A stretch of 64,000 nt of DNA from Hyphomonadaceae bacterium (GCA_947474455.1 CANJIL010000009.1:1-64000), one strand, 5' to 3'; numbered from the stretch's first letter, positions 45,115 through 55,525 are shown. Notes: a model not told the origin generated them from the letters alone. Made by a program: numbers and translations.

Positions 45115-45590
45115 GAAAAGCAATTGCGGGAACAGCTCGATAAGGTCCGCGCACGTATGCTCGCCATCGAGGGCTCGCACAGCCACATTCAGGCGATGGG
45201 GCGCGCGGCCGACAAGGATGGCGCCGCGCGGCTGTGGTTCTTCAAGTCCTGTTCCCGCGACCTGCAAGAGGAAATGGGCGCCCGATCGCACTCGCATTTC
45301 TGAGTAATCGGCAAGGACCAGGACGACCACGCTGGTCTGATGGGCCGCCTCGCCGAAAGCCGCGATCGCGGCAAGATCGAACAATACTGGTCCGACATCG
45401 TTGCCTCCTAGTTCAAAGGCAAGGACGATCCGGGTCGCCCTGCTCGAGTTCGACCCAATGGAGGCCGCCATCTAGGCTTCAACGAAGAACCCTATCCACT
45501 TCGCGTGGGAAATCCGGTCCACCACGAATTTGTACAAGGAGCCCCTCGTCGGCGCCCGCGCCCATGTCAATTTCACTCAGCCCAAAGCGT
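45115..45590 (+). pseudogene. General-stress / pyridoxamine-oxidase-like gene with in-frame stops
   Basis: The plus strand encodes segments of the general stress protein 26 / pyridoxamine 5'-phosphate oxidase-like family: LDKVRARMLAIEGSHSHIQ, AARLWFFKSCSRDLQEEMG, VIGKDQDDHAGLMGRLAESR, KIEQYWSDIVAS, VALLEFDPMEAAI, HFAWEI and a final KEPLVGARAHVNFTQ. They are separated by TGA (45301), TAG (45409), a one-base frame change near 45430, and TAG (45473). Both TAG codons stand where the family has tryptophan (WF after VVAA; WAST). No start codon with a ribosome site is visible. Confidence 0.75.
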
Positions 45591-45683
45591 CCCGCGCCCC
45601 GCGAGGACGCCGGCAAACGCCACAAGAGCGCAGCGCGCCAGAATGGAATTCGCCGCCAGAATCAGCCAGGTCCAGCCGCTTTG

Positions 45684-46637
45684 TCACGCAAAACCCTCCC
45701 GGCCGATGGCGTAGAAACGCTCCTTGCGCTGGGCGCGCAGGTCGTCGGGCGTCATGCCCTGCAGGGTCGAAAGCGCCTCCTCGATAGCTTCACCCACCTG
45801 TTCGATGGCAATCTTCGGATCGCGATGCGCGCCGCCCATCGGTTCAGGCACAACGGCGTCGACGATGCGGAACTTCTCAAGATCCTGCGCCGTTATCTTC
45901 ATCGCCTCTGCCGTGTCCTTGGCGCGCTTGGCATCGTGAAACAGGATGGACGCAGCGCCTTCAGGCGAGATCACTGAATAGACCGCGTGCTCCATCATCA
46001 GCACCTTGTTGCCGGAGGCCAGCGCCACCGCGCCGCCCGAACCGCCCTCGCCCACGATCACGGAGATCATTGGCGTATCGAGCGTCAGGCACGCCTCAAT
46101 CGAACGGGCCAGGGCCTCGGCCTGTCCGCGCTCTTCCCCGCCCTTGCCCGGGAAGGCGCCTGACGTGTCGACCAACGCGATCACAGGCAAGTTGAACCGC
46201 CCCGCCAGCTCGATCAGGCGCACCGCCTTGCGGTAGCCTTCCGGTTTGCCCATCCCGAAATTGTGCTTGAGCCTGGTCTGGGTATCGCGCCCCTTCTCGT
46301 GCCCGATCACCACCACCGGCTTGCCGCGGAAACGGGCGAGCCCGCCCATGATCGCATCGTCATTCATGAACTTGCGATCACCCGCTAATTCGACGAACTC
46401 GTCGAACAGACTTTCGACATAGTCCATGAAGTGCGGCCGGTCGGGATGGCGCGCCACCTGCGTTTTCTGCCAGGCGTTGAGGTGCGTGTAGATGTGCTCG
46501 AGCTGCTTCTCAGCCTTCTCGCGCAGCTTGCCGACTTCCTCCTCGACGGTCGCCCCGCCGGTCGCTTCGAGCTCTGCGATTTTCTTTTCGAGATCCGCGA
46601 CGGGCTTCTCGAAATCGAGATAGGTGGAAATGGCCAT
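45684..46637 (-). CDS. accA: Acetyl-CoA carboxylase carboxyltransferase, alpha subunit
   Basis: The 317-residue protein has the AccA pattern: YLDFEKPVADLEKKIAELE, RPHFMDYVESLFDEFVELAGDR, GHEKGRDTQTRLKHNFGMGKPEGYRKA and the oxyanion-hole region VGEGGSGGAVALASGNKVLM followed by YSVISPEGAASILF. With AccD it transfers carboxyl from biotin to acetyl-CoA. The ATG at 46637 starts the family N-terminus. The beta subunit gene is not in this window. Confidence 0.97.
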   Translation of the reverse strand: MAISTYLDFEKPVADLEKKIAELEATGGATVEEEVGKLREKAEKQLEHIYTHLNAWQKTQVARHPDRPHFMDYVESLFDEFVELAGDRKFMNDDAIMGGLARFRGKPVVVIGHEKGRDTQTRLKHNFGMGKPEGYRKAVRLIELAGRFNLPVIALVDTSGAFPGKGGEERGQAEALARSIEACLTLDTPMISVIVGEGGSGGAVALASGNKVLMMEHAVYSVISPEGAASILFHDAKRAKDTAEAMKITAQDLEKFRIVDAVVPEPMGGAHRDPKIAIEQVGEAIEEALSTLQGMTPDDLRAQRKERFYAIGREGFA

Positions 46638-46737
46638 AGGGAGGCTCCGGCTGACGATGCGCGGAGATAACGCCAGCCACCCCGCCCGGCAAGGTTGGCC
46701 CTCACAACCCTTTGAAAATTCCAAATTTCGATCGGCG

Positions 46738-48357
46738 TTAAGCACGCTTGACGTCTTCCAACAGCATCGCGGCGCCCTTTTCGGCGATCATCATGGTCGG
46801 CGAATTGGTGTTGCCGCTTGTTATGGTTGGCATCACCGAGGCGTCGATCACCCGCAGCCCCTCTACTCCGATCACCCGCAGCCGCTCGTCCACGACGGCG
46901 GTCGGGTCGCCTGCGGCGCCCATCTTGGCCGTTCCCACGGGATGGAAGATCGTCGTCCCGATGTCGCCCGCCGCCTTGGCCAGTTCGGCGTCGGTGGTTA
47001 GACCCGCGCTTGGCCCGAATTCCTCCGGCGAGTAACGCTGCAGCGCCCGCTGAGCGACGATCTTCCGGACCAGCCGGATCGATTCGACCGCCGTGATCTT
47101 GTCGCCCTCCGTCGCCAGATAGTTGGGCTGGATCGATGGTGCGACTTCGGGGTCCGGCGAATGCGCATGGATCGATCCGCGACTGTCGGGCCGCAGATTG
47201 CAGACACTGATCGTGATCGCGGGGAAACGATAGAGCGCCTCGCCGAATTTCGGCAGCGCCAGCGGCTGGACGTGGAACTGCACGTTGGGCGTTGCGTGGC
47301 GCTCGTTCGTCTTCGCAAACGCGCCCATTTGCGACGGCGCCATGGTCATCGGCCCGCGCCGCCGCAGCGCGTAGTCCGCCGCCATCATGGGCCGGCGCAA
47401 CAGGTTGGCGTACTGCTCGTTCAACGTTGGCACGCCGCGCACCTTATAGATCGGTCGCAGCTGCAGATGATCCTGCAGGTTCTCTCCGACACCGGGCGAA
47501 TTGTGGATCACCGGAACGCCAAGCTTCTTCAGCCGCTGGCCCTGCCCGATCCCCGACAACTCCAGCAGTTTCGGCGTTTGCACCGCGCCCGCCGCCAGAA
47601 TGATGTTCGGCGCCAGCGAGACATGGTGCTCGACATCTTCGTTCAACTCGCGGAACCACGACACGCCAGCCGCGCGGTTGTTGTTCAGCACAACATTCTC
47701 GACGAGCGCTCCCGTCACCAGCTTCAGGTTCGGCCGCGTCCTAAGGATCGGCTTCAGGAAGCCCCGCGCTGACGACCAGCGGACGCCCTGCTTCTGGTTC
47801 ACCTGGAAATAGCCAACGCCGGTATTGTCGCCCGTATTGAAATCCGCGACGTGGGGAATGCCCACTGCATCGGCCGCATCGGCAAACGCATCCAGCACCT
47901 GCCAGCGCATGCGTGGATGCTCGACGCGCCATTCCCCGCCCTGCCCATGATGCTCGCCGCCGGCCACATGGTCCTGCTGTTTCAGGAACAGTGGTTTCAC
48001 ATCATCCCAGCCCCAGCCCGCGAGCCCCATCTGTCGCCAGGTGTCGTAGTCCGCCCGCTGCCCGCGCATGTAGATCATCGCGTTGATCGCGGACGATCCG
48101 CCGATCACTTTCCCGCGCGGATAGTTCAACGAACGCCCGCTGAGCCCCGGCACCGGGTCGGTCTTGAACATCCAGTCGGCGCGCGGATTGCCGATCGCGA
48201 ACAGATAGCCGACCGGGATGTGGAACCAGATCCAGTCGTCCTTGCCCCCTGCTTCCAGCAGAAGTACGCGGTTTTTCGGGTCGGCCGACAGCCGGTTGGC
48301 CAGCACGCACCCCGCCGATCCGGCGCCGACGATGATGTAGTCGAAACTCTCGCTCAT
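46738..48357 (-). CDS. GMC-family FAD oxidoreductase (choline/alcohol dehydrogenase-like)
   Basis: The 539-residue enzyme has the FAD-binding [20 protein letters not shown], the GMC signature 1 [21 protein letters not shown], signature 2 [17 protein letters not shown], and the C-terminal active-site histidine in [10 protein letters not shown] and asparagine in [16 protein letters not shown]. It probably oxidises an alcohol; substrate is not known. A betaine-aldehyde dehydrogenase gene is not adjacent. It is 100 bases upstream of accA on the same strand and convergent with nothing close. Confidence 0.92.
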   Translation of the reverse strand: MSESFDYIIVGAGSAGCVLANRLSADPKNRVLLLEAGGKDDWIWFHIPVGYLFAIGNPRADWMFKTDPVPGLSGRSLNYPRGKVIGGSSAINAMIYMRGQRADYDTWRQMGLAGWGWDDVKPLFLKQQDHVAGGEHHGQGGEWRVEHPRMRWQVLDAFADAADAVGIPHVADFNTGDNTGVGYFQVNQKQGVRWSSARGFLKPILRTRPNLKLVTGALVENVVLNNNRAAGVSWFRELNEDVEHHVSLAPNIILAAGAVQTPKLLELSGIGQGQRLKKLGVPVIHNSPGVGENLQDHLQLRPIYKVRGVPTLNEQYANLLRRPMMAADYALRRRGPMTMAPSQMGAFAKTNERHATPNVQFHVQPLALPKFGEALYRFPAITISVCNLRPDSRGSIHAHSPDPEVAPSIQPNYLATEGDKITAVESIRLVRKIVAQRALQRYSPEEFGPSAGLTTDAELAKAAGDIGTTIFHPVGTAKMGAAGDPTAVVDERLRVIGVEGLRVIDASVMPTITSGNTNSPTMMIAEKGAAMLLEDVKRA

Positions 48358-48479
48358 GCCCGGCAGATTCAACACTGGACGCAAACGTTCAACCCTCTTC
48401 CCGTGCGCGTTGACCAAAACGGCATGCTTGACCGCTTTTTCCTCCCTGCCATCGTGAACACGTCTTGGGAGGACACGCC

Positions 48480-49817
48480 ATGAAACTCAGGAATGCTCTG
48501 CTCGCCGCCAGTGCGCTGGCCCTGTCTGGCTGCGTGATCGCAGTCACCGATACGCCGCGGCCGGCGATCGCGCCGCTGGCCCTTGCGCCGGCGCCCATCG
48601 CGCCCGCGCCGATCGCCAGTGAAGCGCCGCGCCAGACCCTCTCGCAGGCGCGACTCGAAACGCTGGACAAGGTGATGAAGCAGTACGTCGCCGACGGGAA
48701 GCTGGCCGGCGCCGTGCTCATGATCCATCAGGGCGGACGGGACGTCTTCTCCAACGCCTATGGCTGGCGTGACCGCGAAGCTGGCGCGGCCATGCAGGAA
48801 GACACAATCTTCCGCATCGCATCACAGACCAAGGCGCTCACCTCCGTCGCCATCATGATGATGATGGAGGAAGGCAAGCTTGTGCTCGACGATCCGCTTG
48901 GCAAGTTCCTGCCGGAATGGTCGAAGACGACGGTCGCCGTCACGAACGACAAGGGCGGCTATGACGTCGTCCCGGCCAAGCGCCCCATCACCATCCGCGA
49001 TCTTCTCTCCCACACTGCCGGCATCTCCTACGGCACAGGCCCCGCCGAGAAGGCGTGGAAGGATGCAGGCGTGCTCGGCTGGTATTTCGCTGACAAGCAG
49101 GCGCCGGTGGCCGACGTGGTCGCAAAGATGGCGAAGCTGCCCATGGCGGCGCAGCCCGGCGAGAAATGGGTCTACGGCTACAACACTGACATTCTCGGCG
49201 TGGTCGTCGAGAAGCTTTCCGGCAAGCCGCTGGACCTATTCTTCAAGGAACGACTGATCGAACCGCTAGGAATGGTCGACACCGCTTTCTGCCTGCCGCC
49301 TGAAAAGACCAACCGGTTGGCCGTTGTATATTCGGAGAAGGACGGAAAAGCCGAACGCGCGCCGTCTCCGGGCGCATGGCAGCAACCGGGCGGGCACATC
49401 GGTCAGGGCCATTATGCAGGCGGTCCGTGCAAGGCCTATGCAGGCGGCGCGGGGCTTCTCTCAACGGTCAGCGACTATTCGCGATTCCTCCAGATGATGC
49501 TGCAGGGCGGAACCTACGAAGGCAAACGCTACATCTCCAGGAAGAGCGTCGAGCTGATGTCGCACGACACCCTGGTTTCAGCCTCATACCAGCCGGGGCT
49601 CGGCTGGGGGCTCGGCTTCCGCGTGGTCACGGACGTGGGTAAGTTCGCCCAGCCAGGTTCGGTGGGCGACTATGGCTGGGGCGGCGCCTATCACTCGACC
49701 TACTGGGTCGATCCGAAGGAAGACCTCACCGTCGTGTATCTGACGCAGCTCATTCCAGCAGGCGGGCTTGAGGATCAGCAGAAAATCCGCGCCCTGATCT
49801 ACTCCGCGCTGGAATAA
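48480..49817 (+). CDS. Serine hydrolase lipoprotein of the beta-lactamase (class C) fold
   Basis: The ATG at 48480 with a GGGAGGAC ribosome site starts a lipoprotein signal with lipobox LSGC. The 445-residue chain then has the SxxK motif in RIASQTKALTSVAIMM, a YxN motif in YGYNTDILG, and a glycine-rich final segment near YGWGGAYHSTYW. These features fit EstB-like esterases and class C beta-lactamase relatives; no gene marker of resistance can be read from sequence. Divergent from the GMC gene. Confidence 0.88.
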   Translation: MKLRNALLAASALALSGCVIAVTDTPRPAIAPLALAPAPIAPAPIASEAPRQTLSQARLETLDKVMKQYVADGKLAGAVLMIHQGGRDVFSNAYGWRDREAGAAMQEDTIFRIASQTKALTSVAIMMMMEEGKLVLDDPLGKFLPEWSKTTVAVTNDKGGYDVVPAKRPITIRDLLSHTAGISYGTGPAEKAWKDAGVLGWYFADKQAPVADVVAKMAKLPMAAQPGEKWVYGYNTDILGVVVEKLSGKPLDLFFKERLIEPLGMVDTAFCLPPEKTNRLAVVYSEKDGKAERAPSPGAWQQPGGHIGQGHYAGGPCKAYAGGAGLLSTVSDYSRFLQMMLQGGTYEGKRYISRKSVELMSHDTLVSASYQPGLGWGLGFRVVTDVGKFAQPGSVGDYGWGGAYHSTYWVDPKEDLTVVYLTQLIPAGGLEDQQKIRALIYSALE

Positions 49818-50420
49818 CTACTTCACCGCCGAATAAGCAAACGTCCCGCACAGCGCGGTCTCCGGTTTCTCTGGCGGCCAGCCTTCGCCTATGAACACCG
49901 CGATGGTGATCACCTCACCCTGCGAGTCGGTGTGCGGATAGACGGCGAAGATGAAGGGCTTATCGCACAGCCCGCCGTTGGGTGCGGTTGGCGGAATAGT
50001 CTCGCCCTCGACCGTGTACATTTCGATCATCCCCGGATCGACCGGATCCGGCGCGGATGGAAAGACGCCCTTGAAGTCATACGCCGGATCGCCCATCCCC
50101 GCCCCGCCCGGCACCATCACGGTATCGTAGCGGATGCCGTTCTCGAACACGAAGGTCGCGCCCGGCGGCAGGTTGATCGACTGCTGTGGCGTGGGCGTCA
50201 CGGTCAGCTTGCCCGGCGTGAAGCTCATCGCCGTCTTCGACGCCGCCTCATAGGTCTTGGGCGGCCCGACCGGCGCGGGCTCGAACACGATGTCCGCATC
50301 GTCCTGCCCCAGCTCCTCGGGTGTTGGCGCAATCGCCGCGGATTCCTGCGCCGGTTTCGCTTCGGGCTGGCAGGCGGCCAGCGCCATCAGCGAAGCAAAG
50401 CCAAGAATCACAACGCGCAT
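49818..50420 (-). CDS. Lipoprotein of unknown function
   Basis: The 200-residue product has a lipobox (ALAAC) and a mature domain containing MSFTPGKLTVTPTPQQSINL, FENGIRYDTVMVPGG and two cysteines near the end (GGLCDKPF, ALCGTF) suitable for a disulfide. FIFAVYPHTDS and ITIAVFIGEGWPPEKPE are beta-like. No family is recognised. Its stop codon directly abuts the stop codon of the convergent hydrolase gene (49817/49818). It starts 27 bases after phoA and may be co-transcribed. Confidence 0.75.
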   Translation of the reverse strand: MRVVILGFASLMALAACQPEAKPAQESAAIAPTPEELGQDDADIVFEPAPVGPPKTYEAASKTAMSFTPGKLTVTPTPQQSINLPPGATFVFENGIRYDTVMVPGGAGMGDPAYDFKGVFPSAPDPVDPGMIEMYTVEGETIPPTAPNGGLCDKPFIFAVYPHTDSQGEVITIAVFIGEGWPPEKPETALCGTFAYSAVK

Positions 50421-50446
50421 CGGTTTCTCCAGACCTGTGGGAAAAC

Positions 50447-52012
50447 CTATCGCGCAGGCGCCTGTTCCACCAGACCGAGACTGCGCGCCATGACATGGAA
50501 GATCTCGTTCTCCTCGACAGCGCCGGAGAACAGGTTGGCGCCCGGCCCGCCCGCGAAGATCGCAACGTCTTCCCCGCCATGCGTTTCCGACCCCAGTGGG
50601 ACCAACGACTGCTGCAGGAAGCCAAGCGCCGTCGTGTCAACGTTGGTGAGATCAGCGCGGTCGCAGAGATATTTGCCGTCATTCTGCGGCTTGCACACCG
50701 AGCCCGGACCGTTGGCGAAGGAAAGCGTGGTGTAGGGTTTTCCGTCGCGCGCCTTCACCGGCTCGTTGTTCTCTTTCACCAGACCGAGGATCGGATTCCC
50801 GCGCTGCGGATAGCCCTGAATGATCAGCGTGTGCGAGTGGTCCGCGGTCACGATGATCAGCGTGTCTTTCGGGTCGGTTGTCGCGACGGCAGCCGCGATC
50901 GCCTCGTCGAGCGCCTCGGCGTCGCCAAGCGCACGATGGGCGTCGCCTTCGTGCAAGGCATGATCGACACGGCCGCCTTCGACCATCATCACATAGCCAT
51001 TCGGGTTGCGCGACAGGCGCGTGATCGCCGCCTTCGTCATCTCGGCGATGGAGGGTTCACCCTTCCCGTCCCTGGCGCGGTCGAGTTCGTAGCGCATGTG
51101 TGAGGGCTCGAAGAGACCGAGGATCTGCCCGTCGCTGTTCCAGTTGAAGGCGTTGAAACCAGCGCGATCCGTCACGGCCGTGCGGTTCGGCGCTCCGGCT
51201 TTCCATTCTTCGACGAGATTGCGGCCATCCGTGCGATTGCCCTTCTGGTTGGGATATTCCGGGTCCATCATCGTGGCAGGCAGGAAGTTCGTCCGTCCAC
51301 CGCCGAGGATGACGTCGAACCCGTTCCCATGCTTGCCCTGCCAGGCGATCAGGTCTGAGGCGATGTCAGTGCAGCCGGCGCCCTTTCCTGTGGGTGAGAC
51401 ATCTTTGTCGCTTTCCCAGTCACGCTCGGTCGTCTCGACATAGGTCGCCGCGGGCGTCGCATGCGTGATCCGCGCCGTTGAAATGACGCCGGTGGCCATG
51501 CCGGCGTCTTCCGCGATCTCCCACAGGCTTGTGGTGCCGTTGGTCCTGGCGCTCGTGCAATCCTTGATGTTGGCGTTCTGCGTGATGCCCAGCGTGCCGT
51601 TGTAGGATTTGACGCCGGTCGTCATCGCGGTCGCCGTGGGCGCCGAATCCGCAACCTGGCTGTCATGGGTGTAGGTCTTAGAAAAGGCCGAGTACGGCAG
51701 CTTTTCCATCGCAAGCTGGTAGCTCTCGCCATCGAGGCCCTTCTGCTGCCCTGCATAAATCCGCGTCGCTGTGATGGTGGAGATGCCCATGCCGTCGCCG
51801 ATGAAAAGGATCACGTTCTTCGCGCGCTGTCCGCCGCGTTCAGCCGCCCGCGTCGCAACAGCGTTGTGGCCTTTCACGTAATAGCTGTCCTGCGCCTGAA
51901 CCGGCGTGACCGCGTTGTGCGTAGATTGGGATATCGTCGCACAGGCTGCAGCAGCCAATGCGGCCACAGATGCCGCAAGCACAGTCCGGATCACGAAAGT
52001 CTCCCGCGCCAC
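50447..52012 (-). CDS. phoA: Alkaline phosphatase
   Basis: The 521-residue enzyme has an export signal (possible lipobox AAAC), the metal site NVILFIGDGMGIST, the nucleophile serine in VADSAPTATAMTTG, MVEGGRVDHALHEGD, VTADHSHT, and SETHGGEDVAIFA. All residues of the two-zinc one-magnesium centre seem present. It releases phosphate from monoesters in the periplasm. A degenerate Pho-box-like CTGTCGC-ATCA-CTGGACT lies upstream (52033-52050) but is weak. Confidence 0.95.
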   Translation of the reverse strand: MARETFVIRTVLAASVAALAAAACATISQSTHNAVTPVQAQDSYYVKGHNAVATRAAERGGQRAKNVILFIGDGMGISTITATRIYAGQQKGLDGESYQLAMEKLPYSAFSKTYTHDSQVADSAPTATAMTTGVKSYNGTLGITQNANIKDCTSARTNGTTSLWEIAEDAGMATGVISTARITHATPAATYVETTERDWESDKDVSPTGKGAGCTDIASDLIAWQGKHGNGFDVILGGGRTNFLPATMMDPEYPNQKGNRTDGRNLVEEWKAGAPNRTAVTDRAGFNAFNWNSDGQILGLFEPSHMRYELDRARDGKGEPSIAEMTKAAITRLSRNPNGYVMMVEGGRVDHALHEGDAHRALGDAEALDEAIAAAVATTDPKDTLIIVTADHSHTLIIQGYPQRGNPILGLVKENNEPVKARDGKPYTTLSFANGPGSVCKPQNDGKYLCDRADLTNVDTTALGFLQQSLVPLGSETHGGEDVAIFAGGPGANLFSGAVEENEIFHVMARSLGLVEQAPAR

Positions 52013-52091
52013 TTCAGAATTGCGCGGAACCTAGTCCAGTGATGCGACAGTTCCGAGTCGCTTCTTTCCGGCGGATTCCGCCCGGCTGGAT

Positions 52092-52121
52092 AAAACAATC
52101 CCCGGAGCTGACGCCCCGGGG
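52092..52121 (-). terminator. Terminator of the ParA-like gene
   Basis: On the minus strand CCCCGG and CCGGGG pair around a 10-base loop and are followed by ATTGTTTTATC. It stands 28 bases behind the ATPase stop codon and before phoA. Confidence 0.6.
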
Positions 52122-52148
52122 CCGAGTGCGAGGCTCGTCAATAAGAGA

Positions 52149-52940
52149 TCAGGCCGCCTGCGACAGCTGCTGGCGCGCGGGCGCACGGTCGATCAGCGCC
52201 AGTAGCGACCGCACTTCCGAACGGCCGGAAAGTTCGCTCATGGTCAGCTTGCCGTCGGCCGGGGTGTCGAAAACGGTGCGGCCTTCGAGGGCCAGGGCGC
52301 GATGGACAACACGGTCACGCAGACGCCATACGGCTTCGAAGCCGACTTCCTTGGCTAAGTCAGCCATGCGGTCATTGATCACCCCGCCGATCTTGGACGG
52401 CAACGAAGAAACGCGGTTCATCACGACGTGCCAACGCTGGACCGGCAGGCCGGCGCGCTTGCGGTCGAACCGCACGGTTTCGATCATTTCGCGATAGTTG
52501 ATACGGGGCGCGGCCGCCGAACCGACCGGGGCGAACAGGCCATGCATGTCGGACGGGCTTTCGTTCATCGGCGTCAGGATCACATCGGCCAGTAGGTGGG
52601 CCTCTGCATCCTCCGCCAGGTTTCCCGAGGAAGTGTCGATGATCATGAGGTCGTAGCCATCCATCCGCGCCATGCGGATCAGCGGCTCAAGACGGCCGGA
52701 ATGCTTGGGTTTGGCGCCCCCCCGGACGTCCTGTTCCAGATCCATGAGCATCACATGATCAGGGCTTTGGAGGCGTGAAGCGCGCCGGAGTGTCAGAAAA
52801 CTGGACAGGTTTCGCGTGTTGAGATCAAGGTCGAGGCTCGCCACCCGGAGGCCGTACTTGACCGCCGCGACGCCCAGAAGTGAGGCAACGGTGGTCTTAC
52901 CCGTACCGCCTTTGAAACCGCTGATGGTAACAACCTGCAT
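52149..52940 (-). CDS. ParA/MipZ-type ATPase
   Basis: The 263-residue protein has the deviant Walker A motif [15 protein letters not shown], then [15 protein letters not shown], the Walker B-type [10 protein letters not shown] and a SPSDMH segment. The LDLDLNTR block with two aspartates resembles MipZ division-site proteins of Caulobacter more than ParA plasmid partition proteins, but an orphan ParA role is equally possible. The start at 52940 gives the family N-terminus. It diverges from chvI with 220 bases between. Confidence 0.82.
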   Translation of the reverse strand: MQVVTISGFKGGTGKTTVASLLGVAAVKYGLRVASLDLDLNTRNLSSFLTLRRASRLQSPDHVMLMDLEQDVRGGAKPKHSGRLEPLIRMARMDGYDLMIIDTSSGNLAEDAEAHLLADVILTPMNESPSDMHGLFAPVGSAAAPRINYREMIETVRFDRKRAGLPVQRWHVVMNRVSSLPSKIGGVINDRMADLAKEVGFEAVWRLRDRVVHRALALEGRTVFDTPADGKLTMSELSGRSEVRSLLALIDRAPARQQLSQAA

Positions 52941-53160
52941 GGAACCCTCCATCACGTTGCGGGAAGCGGAATTCCGGTACCCACGTTGGCATCCCCGCCA
53001 GCCTTCCCGTGTCTGGGGTGGTTCAATTCGCGTGCCAGACGAGCGAGGGAGCGCGAATCTCGGTGCAGACAAGCGTTCTCGGGCACTTGCCCTTGCGCCC
53101 GCACGCCCCGATTATGGCAAAACGCATCGCGGCGGGACGCCCGCCAGGAGAATAACGGAT

Positions 53161-53856
53161 ATGGCCACCATCGCCCTCGTGGACGACGACGAGAACATTG
53201 TTGAGGCGCTGACTGCCTTCTTTGAGGCCGAGGGTTATCAGGTGCGCGCCTATCACGACGGGGCGTCCGCCCTAGCCGGCCTGTCCGAGACGCCGCCCGA
53301 CATCGCCATCCTCGATGTTAAGATGCCGAAGATGGACGGCATGGAGCTGCTGCGGAAACTCCGCCAGACCTCGAACCTCCCGGCAATCTTCCTGACCTCG
53401 AAGGATGACGAGATCGACGAGGTGGTCGGCTTCAACATCGGCGCAGACGACTTCATCCGGAAACCGTGCTCCACCCGCCTTCTTGGTGAACGCGTGAAGG
53501 CCATCCTGCGCCGGTCGCGCGGCGCGGCCGGCGGTCCGGAAGACGGGGACAAGAAGCCGATCGTGCGCGGCCGCCTCACGCTCGACCCGAATCGCCATGC
53601 CTGCCAGTGGGACGGGAAGGTCGTGCGCCTTACAGTCACCGAATTCCTGATCCTGCAGGCCCTGGCCACCCGCCCTGGTTATGTGAAAAGCCGCGACCAG
53701 CTGATGGACGCCGCCTACGACGATCAAGTTTATGTCGACGACCGCACCATCGACAGCCACATAAAGCGGCTGCGCAAGAAGTTCCGCGATCTCGACGACA
53801 ACTTTGATTCGATCGAGACGCTGTACGGCGTGGGGTACCGCTATAAGGAAGCCTGA
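53161..53856 (+). CDS. chvI: Response regulator ChvI
   Basis: The 231-residue OmpR/PhoB-type regulator has the receiver aspartate at D52 ([12 protein letters not shown]), acidic D8-D10, threonine and lysine of the switch (FLTSKDDE and FIRKPC), and a winged-helix domain ([44 protein letters not shown]). ChvI controls envelope and acid-stress genes in alphaproteobacteria. The sensor gene chvG follows 22 bases later. Confidence 0.96.
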   Translation: MATIALVDDDENIVEALTAFFEAEGYQVRAYHDGASALAGLSETPPDIAILDVKMPKMDGMELLRKLRQTSNLPAIFLTSKDDEIDEVVGFNIGADDFIRKPCSTRLLGERVKAILRRSRGAAGGPEDGDKKPIVRGRLTLDPNRHACQWDGKVVRLTVTEFLILQALATRPGYVKSRDQLMDAAYDDQVYVDDRTIDSHIKRLRKKFRDLDDNFDSIETLYGVGYRYKEA

Positions 53857-53878
53857 CACATCGGCGAGCCCGCTGGTC

Positions 53879-55525
53879 ATGCCGGCGGCGCTCAGGCGAG
53901 ACAGGGATGCGACGGCGAAGGCAGGCAGGGCCACAGCGCCCTCCAAGCCGCGCCCTCTGCTGCTGTCGCCGATCGCGCGCCTGATTCTTGCCTCGAACCT
54001 CGCCGGTCTCGTGATCCTGATCGCCGGCGCGCTGGTGCTGAACGAATTCCGCTCCAGCCTCGTCAACGCGCGCAAGGCCAGCCTCAGCGAGATGACGCAG
54101 CTCATATCCTCCTTCATCACCGACAACGCCACCTTCGACGATCCGGCGATGCTCGACATCGTCAAGTTGTCGGACCAGCTGAAATCCATCCCGCTCACCA
54201 GCGCCACGCGCATCCGTGTCCACGACCCTCAGGGCGAACTGGTCGCCGACACCATGCTGCTGAAAGACGAGATCGAGCTGAGGGACCTGCCGGCAATCCG
54301 CGAGCCAAGCCCGTTCGAGCGTGCATGGCTCGACTTCGTCCGCCTCGCGAATCGCACGTTCGAAACCGTCAGCGCTGCTGGCCGCCAGCCGATTGCTGAA
54401 GCGCGATCGCTCGAGGAAGAAGTCGCCATGGCCCTCGGCGGCAATGCCGGCTTCTCCGAGCGCTTCGGCGATCAGGCCGAGCGCTTGCTGTCAGTCACCA
54501 TGCCGATCACCAAGGTCGCGCGCGTGGTCGGCTCCATCACGGTCGAAACCAGCGACGTCACGCAGATCATCGCGGATGAACGAGCGGCGCTCGTGCCGCT
54601 GATCATCGTTGCTGTGCTGGTGGCGATCATCACCGCAACGCTGCTGACGCTCGGCATCGCCCGGCCGCTGCGCAATCTGGCGCGCGCCTCCGACAAGGTC
54701 CGCACCGGCGCCACCGAACGGCTCGACCTGGGTAAGCTGCACGACCGGAAGGACGAGATCGGTGACCTCGCCCGCGCCATGGAGGCGATGACCGAGGCGC
54801 TCTATGTCCGCATCCAGGAGAACGAACGCTTCGCCGCCGACGTCGCGCACGAACTCAAGAACCCTCTCACGTCCATCCGCTCGGCGGTCGAGACTTCGCA
54901 GGTCGTGCAGGACCCAGCCGTCCGCGACCGCATGCGCGACGTCATCGCACGCGATGTCGTCCGCCTCGACCGCTTGATTTCGGACATCTCGAACCTTTCC
55001 CGCCTCGAAGCAGAGATCGTGCGGGAAAAGCTTGTCCCCGTGAACATGGCGCGGCTGCTGGAAGACATCGTCTCCATCTACGCCGATACCAAGACGGAAA
55101 CAGGGGCGCGCGTCACGCTGGCGGCGCAGCCGGGTGACTACAGCGTTATGGGACGCGAAGGGCCGCTCGCGCAGGTTATACGCAATCTCATCGAGAATGC
55201 GCGCTCGTTCTCTCCGCCGAACGGACTGGTCACTGTCACATTGTCGCGCCTCACCTCTCCGCGAGGGCCAGCGGTTCGCGTGACAGTGGAAGACGAAGGC
55301 CCCGGCGTGCCCCCCGACAAACTTGAAAAGATTTTCCAGCGTTTCTACACAGATCGGCCCAAGGGCGCGAAGTTCGGAAATAATTCAGGTTTGGGGCTTT
55401 CTATCGTTCGCCAGATCACTGAAACCCACCGGGGCGCCGTATGGGCGGAGAACCGCATGATCGACGGTAAAATCGCAGGGGCCCGTTTCATCGTCGACCT
55501 GCCGCCTGCGCCGCTGAATATCTGA
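53879..55525 (+). CDS. chvG: Sensor histidine kinase ChvG
   Basis: The 548-residue kinase has a first membrane helix near residues 30-55 (LILASNLAGLVILIAGALVL), a periplasmic sensor domain, a second helix near 240-262, a HAMP linker (RPLRNLARASDKVRTG), the phosphorylation box FAADVAHELKNPLTSIRSAV with the histidine, an N box VIRNLIENARSFSPP, and the G boxes DEGPGVPP and GLGLSIVRQI. Start is ATG 53879; the reading frame extends upstream into chvI. ChvG phosphorylates ChvI and responds to acid and envelope stress. Confidence 0.95.
   Translation: MPAALRRDRDATAKAGRATAPSKPRPLLLSPIARLILASNLAGLVILIAGALVLNEFRSSLVNARKASLSEMTQLISSFITDNATFDDPAMLDIVKLSDQLKSIPLTSATRIRVHDPQGELVADTMLLKDEIELRDLPAIREPSPFERAWLDFVRLANRTFETVSAAGRQPIAEARSLEEEVAMALGGNAGFSERFGDQAERLLSVTMPITKVARVVGSITVETSDVTQIIADERAALVPLIIVAVLVAIITATLLTLGIARPLRNLARASDKVRTGATERLDLGKLHDRKDEIGDLARAMEAMTEALYVRIQENERFAADVAHELKNPLTSIRSAVETSQVVQDPAVRDRMRDVIARDVVRLDRLISDISNLSRLEAEIVREKLVPVNMARLLEDIVSIYADTKTETGARVTLAAQPGDYSVMGREGPLAQVIRNLIENARSFSPPNGLVTVTLSRLTSPRGPAVRVTVEDEGPGVPPDKLEKIFQRFYTDRPKGAKFGNNSGLGLSIVRQITETHRGAVWAENRMIDGKIAGARFIVDLPPAPLNI

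Noticed and set aside
45301-45475. Stop-codon readthrough or selenocysteine in the stress-oxidase-like gene
   Set aside because: A frame change is present as well, two stops are TAG at tryptophan positions, and no recoding element is seen; decay is simpler.
43514-45680. Genomic island or phage remnant between secA and accA
   Set aside because: No integrase, transposase, attachment repeats or base-composition step was seen; the content is two decayed ordinary genes.
52033-52050. Pho box upstream of phoA
   Set aside because: CTGTCGC-ATCA-CTGGACT matches the CTGTCAT repeat only partly (about 9 of 14), too weak to call.
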